Assembly: GCF_024298885.1 (NCBI RefSeq)
Contig: NZ_CP101168.1
Location: forward strand, 62,001 to 126,000
Source: Haloglomus halophilum
GTDB lineage: Archaea; Halobacteriota; Halobacteria; Halobacteriales; Haloarculaceae
Direction of reading: 5' to 3'
Length of the DNA: 64,000 nt
The notes below the pieces were generated by a model. That model did not search any database. It was not told where the DNA came from and saw nothing but the letters and a program-made list of their open reading frames with translations. Below, one piece after another: positions 59,294 through 64,000 of the stretch (its first letter is position 1; every line of letters starts with the position of its first letter). The position numbers were made by a program, and so were the translations under genes.

Positions 59294-61225
59294 ATGCAAA
59301 CTGGGAAGAAACCCTTCAAAAACCTCGTTCCCGGTCGTGACTTGTTCTACGTGCCGAAATACCAGCGCAACTACTCGTGGGATGAGAAGCAACGCCGCGA
59401 GCTCTGGGAGGACCTCCTCGAATCTCTCGACAAGACGCACTACATCGGAACGTTCCTGATCGAGGATTCGGACGAATCAGATGACGGGCTCTACGATGAA
59501 GTCGGAATCATCGACGGACAGCAACGGCTCACGACACTCCTGATTTTACTCTTCGAGCTACAGGAACAGCTCCACGCTCACGGAAGAGAGGAGTACGCGG
59601 TCGACATCCTGGATAACTACCTCGTTGCTTCTGACCAGCAGCGACTTCGGCTCCAGGAGGACGACGATGCGAAATTCTTCAAGAAGTACATCCTCGAGGA
59701 TGTCATCGACACGGAAAAATCGACACAGAGCTCGAACCCCGAAGCAGAGTACACGCTCGACACACCCTCGAAACGCCGGCTGGCGAATACGAAGTCGTTC
59801 TTCCGTGAGAAACTAGAGGACGCCCCGCCGGAAAACACCGATTACGAGGACCCGGTGGAGTTCTACACCGACCTCTATTCGACGATTCAGAACCTCGATC
59901 TGCTCGCGTACGTTGTCGAATCGCGGGCCGAAGCCGCGCGGATTTTCCAGACCGTCAACGACCGGGGGAAGGGCCTCACTGACCTCGAAATCACAAAGAG
60001 CTATCTGATGCACCGGCTGGCGCTGGTCACCGATGACGGACCTCGTGACGGGGAGGACGACGAGGAACAGCGGACTGAGGGCCTCATCAATATCGTCCAA
60101 GAGAACTTCGGCGAGATCTACTCGAACATCGAGCAGATCACCGACACCGATGTCGGGAGCGGCCTCGACGAAGACCAAATCCAGCGGTATCACTTCATCC
60201 TCTGGGATGCGAACTGGACGACGAGCTACGATAAACGGTACTACCAGAATCACCTCGAGCACGTCAAGAAGGCGTTTGCCACGGACAACGGCGACCTCGC
60301 CGAGGAGATCATCGACTATACGAACGATCTGAAGCGATCCTTCCAGCGGCTTCGGGAACTGGTTACGCTGGACGGAATCGACAGTACCCGTATCGAGACA
60401 CGATTGGAGAATCTCTACGCCGTAGGCCGTCTCGGGAATTTCTACCCCCTTCTCATCACCGCCTACGACCAGTACACCCGCGACCTCATTTCGGAATCAG
60501 ACTTCGTCCGTCTCCTCAAGAAGATCGAGACGTTCATCGTTCGAACGTATCTGATCGAGCAGAAAGCCGCTGATACGGGGCGAACAAGGGCCTATCCCCT
60601 GGCCCGACAGCTCTACTACAACGAACCGGGCAAGCAGGCAGAGGACATCAGTCCGAGTTCCGTCGACGACGTCATTGACAAGCTCGCTGACCACGTCCAC
60701 AACTACTGCGACGATGAAACCCTGATGGACACGCTCTACGACGCCGACGTCTATTCCTACTACAGCGACTCCAACCGGAAGAACGAGCTTCGATACCTGC
60801 TCTATGCGTATGAACTCTCGCTAGAACGCGAACGGGAGAACATCCCCTTCGAGGTGCAGAAGGTCGTCGACAACGAGGACGACCGTTTCACGATCGAGCA
60901 CGTCTGGCCACAGACCGTTTCAGACGAGTTCCCCGAGCACCTCCACGAGACCATCAACGAGAACAGCGACCGGCTGGGCAATTTGGCGCTGATGACTATC
61001 GAGGATAACGCCGGGAATCAGAACGACCCCTTCGAGAAGAAGAAAGCTGCCTTCGATGAGTCCAAGTTCCGGATGCTCAACGAGATCTTCGAGAACAAGG
61101 AGTGGAACGAAGCAACGATTGATGAACGGGAGAGACGAATCTTGAACGTGATTCAGGAACGATGGCCGGATGAGGTCGCACGCCGGAAAGAGGAATCCCC
61201 TCTTTCAGCGTTCCAAGAGGATTAG
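59294..61225 (+). CDS. GmrSD-like type IV restriction enzyme (DUF262-DUF1524)
   Basis: 643 residues. DUF262 part: VPKYQRNYSWDEKQ (about 22) and IIDGQQRLTTL (about 72), the nucleotide-binding motifs of GmrS. DUF1524 part: FTIEHVWPQT (about 535) and NSDRLGNLALMTIEDNAGNQ, the H-N-N nuclease motif of GmrD. GmrSD enzymes cut modified (for instance glucosylated) phage DNA using NTP. The gene is inverted between helicase and methylase; its stop overlaps the methylase stop by three bases, and its start is 96 nt from the helicase start. So it is nested tightly in the locus. Confidence 0.85.
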   Translation: MQTGKKPFKNLVPGRDLFYVPKYQRNYSWDEKQRRELWEDLLESLDKTHYIGTFLIEDSDESDDGLYDEVGIIDGQQRLTTLLILLFELQEQLHAHGREEYAVDILDNYLVASDQQRLRLQEDDDAKFFKKYILEDVIDTEKSTQSSNPEAEYTLDTPSKRRLANTKSFFREKLEDAPPENTDYEDPVEFYTDLYSTIQNLDLLAYVVESRAEAARIFQTVNDRGKGLTDLEITKSYLMHRLALVTDDGPRDGEDDEEQRTEGLINIVQENFGEIYSNIEQITDTDVGSGLDEDQIQRYHFILWDANWTTSYDKRYYQNHLEHVKKAFATDNGDLAEEIIDYTNDLKRSFQRLRELVTLDGIDSTRIETRLENLYAVGRLGNFYPLLITAYDQYTRDLISESDFVRLLKKIETFIVRTYLIEQKAADTGRTRAYPLARQLYYNEPGKQAEDISPSSVDDVIDKLADHVHNYCDDETLMDTLYDADVYSYYSDSNRKNELRYLLYAYELSLERERENIPFEVQKVVDNEDDRFTIEHVWPQTVSDEFPEHLHETINENSDRLGNLALMTIEDNAGNQNDPFEKKKAAFDESKFRMLNEIFENKEWNEATIDERERRILNVIQERWPDEVARRKEESPLSAFQED

Positions 61226-64000
61226 AAGTCGTTTAGACTTCCCTGCCGATCTTCATCATCCTCATCGTTGGTAAATATTGACGAGTCAAGGTCAAGGTCC
61301 AGCATTTCACCTGTTTCGCCAGCTTCGAGGTCCCTTGCTAGCTTCCAGTCGTCGTGATCGTGGGGAAGCACCCGCAGAAGTCCTTCGAGAGTAGCCTTGA
61401 ATGAGGGGTCTGACCCGCAATTCCGATCATTCATCCAGTTCCATGCTTCTGTTGCTCCCTTCGCGTCGTAGATGTGCATCGCGGCGTGGACTTTGTCTAA
61501 GGCGGTCGAGAACGAAAGACTATCTGGGTCCACCGGTTTTCTACCTGAGCGGTTTTCGGGTGTCTTGTTCACGTCCTGAACGCGATCACCATGTGGCCGA
61601 AGGACTATGTCTCCACTTTTTGTCCGCCACATACGGTTCTCCTTTTTCAGGCTATCAACGTTTTCTCCCACTCCAACAGCCAACCGTCTTCCTTCATCAT
61701 ATGGGAAGCGTTGAGCTTCAAAGACGAACCAAGCTAGGACGTACCACTCTGTTTTGGCGTCGACATCTCGGATTCCTTCATTTAGATATTGCTCGATGAG
61801 ATAATCCCGAACTGCCCCTCTGGCTTCGTCAAGGGCAGTCTGAGGGGAGACTTCTTCACCCGTATCATCAACTACGGGGTAGTTTTTGGTAAATATCTCA
61901 AGCGTTGGACCGAATGAGGCCAACATCATATCCACCTTGGTAAACTCGGCTTCTTGGGACTCTAATTGCTTGACCTTCTCCTGAGCCCGAACCTGTGTAT
62001 CTTTCTTGACTTCCTCCCACAGAGTTGGCTCGGACCGCTGGAGGTCCCGCTTCTCACTTGATAAGAGAATGGTACTGTCTGCACTGTTCCTTCCCGCCTG
62101 CTGAACACGGTGTTGATTTTCCGTGTTAACTGGGTGTGAGGCAGTAACTACGAACCCAGATTCGATGAGTGCTTTTGTTAGTGTATCCCACGCCTCCGTT
62201 TCCTTGTGCGTGAACATCATAGTGAAGATGCCGCCGGGATTGAGGACGCGGTACATCTCCTCAAATATATTTGTCATTTTCCGCTCGTATTCCCGACGGG
62301 CCAGTTCCTTCTTCGACAGCTCGTCTGATTCAACTCCTTCAAATCGAGATTTGTTGGCCACTGCCTCATCTTCTTTCTCGGTTAGAGTGGAATTGAAGAA
62401 ATCTGGAATTATGTCTTTTAGATACTTCTTCATCCAGACGTAGAAATAATCTCCCAGCTCTGCATACATTATCATCCCGTAATAGGGTGGATCAAGAACT
62501 ACTGCATCAACATCACCATCGTCGATCGATAGGTCTGCTGCGTCACCTTGGAGTACCTCTGACGGGGCGTCTGAATTTTCTAATAGCTCTCGGACACCTC
62601 CATAGACATCTTCTGCAATATTCGATAACATCCAGTCATATCCGTGATCTTCTACTGTGAGATTATGTTCGACAAAAGACCAAGAGAAGGCAAAATCTGA
62701 TCCTGCGAACATGTGGCCAATCTTCGGTTGGCTCGCGTCCCATTGGGCCATCCGACTGTTGTAATCGAGGGCCTTGTCCGCAACCAAACAAAGATAGACT
62801 AAGATGGATTCCGCCTGTTGTTCCGGGTATTCGTCTTGGATTTCTTGTTTAACCTCCTCGAACTTTTGCCAATACGTGTGGTGTGTGAGAAGCTGGCGAG
62901 GTGTGAAAAGATCTCTCCACTCAGTCATCCCATTTCTACGCAACTCCGTCGTCTTTTCTCCAGATGGGATAGATTCCGTTAGCGAAGTAGAGATGTCTAC
63001 ATCTGAATCTGCAAATTCAGTTGCTTTCTCAAACGCCTCGAAATCCTTTTCCTCAGGCTTCCTGAATTCACACCCGCCCGATGTATACGTGTCATAATAT
63101 ATGGCATAAAGCTGATAGTCGAAATCGTCTTCCTGAAGTTTCTCTTTCAGAGAATCACTTCCCAGAGTAACATGGCACCGGGGACACGTCATCTTACTAT
63201 AGGATATTGTGCCATCTGTGGGATTGAATTCGTCTCTCTCTACGTCTTCAGGAATATCAACGATGTCGAAATCAACATGATCGCTCTCATCATTGACCCG
63301 GGGCCTGACGGCTTTTCCACTCCCCCGATTTCGGTCCAACCACCAATTTGAGGCCAGCGGGACTTTCAACCCACAATCTGGGCAGGTGACTCGGTGGGCA
63401 AAGAGATATGTCTGAATCTTCTCATCATCTCTCTCTGGGAAGAATTCTTGTAATTCTTCTCGTGCCCTGCTATCTATCTCATTCCCCCATTTGATGATGT
63501 CGTCTGTTAGATCGACATCTGTCCTGGTATATTCTAATAACGCCTTGAGGACCACTGAAGGAACTGGATTTAGTTCGTTAGCAATAGTTGGGAGTCCGTA
63601 TCGAATACTCTCTAAAGGTATAGATCCGCCGCCCGCCGTTGCGTCGAGGACCGTTGGGAGCTCTCCGTCCCAAGTATTTTCTAATGAGTTGTGAATTTCA
63701 TCTTTTTCAGTGTCAGAGGGGGTGTACCGCCAAATTTTCCGGTAGCCATAATGCTCGTGTTCCGACCCACTCCGCTGATCTTTGGTTTGTCTCTTGTTAC
63801 GTACGTGCTCCGCTATGGAATCGTCTGGATTACGATTGGATGGCTTAAATCCCATCCAGTTCAACAGGGTGTCATCATCAATAGAGTCCGGGAGTACGGA
63901 TGCTAAAACAGCTAATCTAGATACAGGTGTTGGTCGTGGAGCGAACCACACATGGGCATATCTGTGAGGTGGCCGGTGCTGGAAATCCAGATTTTCTCTT
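61222..64000 (-). CDS. DUF1156 DNA methyltransferase, 5' end beyond the window
   Basis: At least 925 codons; the frame is open to the right edge, upstream of the GTG at 63951, and reads HVWFAPRPTPVSRLAVLASV, which matches the DUF1156 N-terminus (H-X-W-W-A-R-R-P-X-A-X-S-R-A). So the true start is outside. The methylase has DATAGGGSIPLESIRYG (SAM-binding) and VVLDPPYYGMIMYAELGDYF with the catalytic DPPY. Two zinc pairs, CPDC and CPRC, are in the middle. Such enzymes modify amino groups of A or C in host DNA. With the PLD-SNF2 helicase it forms an Hma-like system, whose ATPase (DUF499-type) is expected to the right. Confidence 0.85.
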   Translation of the reverse strand, partial: RENLDFQHRPPHRYAHVWFAPRPTPVSRLAVLASVLPDSIDDDTLLNWMGFKPSNRNPDDSIAEHVRNKRQTKDQRSGSEHEHYGYRKIWRYTPSDTEKDEIHNSLENTWDGELPTVLDATAGGGSIPLESIRYGLPTIANELNPVPSVVLKALLEYTRTDVDLTDDIIKWGNEIDSRAREELQEFFPERDDEKIQTYLFAHRVTCPDCGLKVPLASNWWLDRNRGSGKAVRPRVNDESDHVDFDIVDIPEDVERDEFNPTDGTISYSKMTCPRCHVTLGSDSLKEKLQEDDFDYQLYAIYYDTYTSGGCEFRKPEEKDFEAFEKATEFADSDVDISTSLTESIPSGEKTTELRRNGMTEWRDLFTPRQLLTHHTYWQKFEEVKQEIQDEYPEQQAESILVYLCLVADKALDYNSRMAQWDASQPKIGHMFAGSDFAFSWSFVEHNLTVEDHGYDWMLSNIAEDVYGGVRELLENSDAPSEVLQGDAADLSIDDGDVDAVVLDPPYYGMIMYAELGDYFYVWMKKYLKDIIPDFFNSTLTEKEDEAVANKSRFEGVESDELSKKELARREYERKMTNIFEEMYRVLNPGGIFTMMFTHKETEAWDTLTKALIESGFVVTASHPVNTENQHRVQQAGRNSADSTILLSSEKRDLQRSEPTLWEEVKKDTQVRAQEKVKQLESQEAEFTKVDMMLASFGPTLEIFTKNYPVVDDTGEEVSPQTALDEARGAVRDYLIEQYLNEGIRDVDAKTEWYVLAWFVFEAQRFPYDEGRRLAVGVGENVDSLKKENRMWRTKSGDIVLRPHGDRVQDVNKTPENRSGRKPVDPDSLSFSTALDKVHAAMHIYDAKGATEAWNWMNDRNCGSDPSFKATLEGLLRVLPHDHDDWKLARDLEAGETGEMLDLDLDSSIFTNDEDDEDRQGSLNDF

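Noticed and set aside
59198..59440. N-terminal extension of the helicase frame
   Set aside because: It would run across the start of the GmrSD gene and has no haloarchaeal composition; MARSLRDYDW at 59197 is the natural start.
1..64000. CRISPR arrays, rRNA or tRNA genes
   Set aside because: No regularly spaced repeats with unique spacers were seen, and no stretch resembled rRNA or a tRNA cloverleaf with conserved loops on reading; a dedicated scan was not possible.

Overview
The window is from a haloarchaeon (class Halobacteria). The inferred proteins are very acidic, the G+C is high, several genes have leaderless starts preceded by TATA-like boxes, and marker families are present: TFB, PCNA, RPA/RPAP, Orc1/Cdc6, HalOD1, DUF555 and IS200/IS605-type TnpA/TnpB. 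Gene content, Orc1/Cdc6 and the density of insertion elements suggest a megaplasmid or large integrated element rather than conserved chromosome. No rRNA, tRNA or CRISPR array was seen.

Left part (about 0.2-42 kb). This is an accessory backbone with nearly all genes on the + strand. It carries information-processing genes: a single-chain RPA-RPAP (1026-2624), an OB-fold protein ending in a TFIIS-like zinc ribbon broken by a +1 frameshift (10329-12042), a separate RPA/RPAP pair (12567-14371), its own TFB (15207-16271), a PCNA with a long acidic N-terminus (18734-19783), a CobS/MoxR-like ATPase (23052-24662), a HExxH plus von Willebrand A protein (24728-27640) and a SWIM zinc-finger protein (27711-28718). 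Many small zinc-ribbon and unknown proteins lie in overlapping operons. Sixteen genes are preceded by copies of one leader, GTTTGTCGCCCCCGA...CGGTGAGGG, and a seventeenth copy is orphan. Five copies of a 38-nt dyad element (TCCTACAT...ATGTAGGA) also occur, three of them directly upstream of a leader. Together these look like a private regulon, possibly driven by the element-encoded TFB or by a hairpin that hides the ribosome binding site. The backbone is cut by insertion elements: two copies of a 140-bp MITE, an IS6-like 405-bp MITE, IS200/IS605 elements, and an IS with 30-bp inverted repeats that carries foreign cargo and splits a gene.

Boundary (about 41.7-43.8 kb). Here there are decayed genes (a RecA-like pseudogene) and an IS remnant.

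Right part (about 43.8-64 kb). This is a defence island, mostly on the - strand: an ApeA-like HEPN protein, a broken SRAP/HMCES gene, a second HEPN-type protein with a 40-residue partner, a type II CBASS operon (CD-NTase, fused E2-E1-JAB, TIR-SAVED effector) lying between an intact orc1/cdc6 and a relic of an orc1/cdc6 C-terminus, a candidate origin, three small unknown genes, and a helicase/DUF1156-methylase pair of the Hma type with a GmrSD-like type IV restriction gene embedded in opposite orientation. The methylase runs off the right edge, so the expected ATPase partner would lie outside the window.
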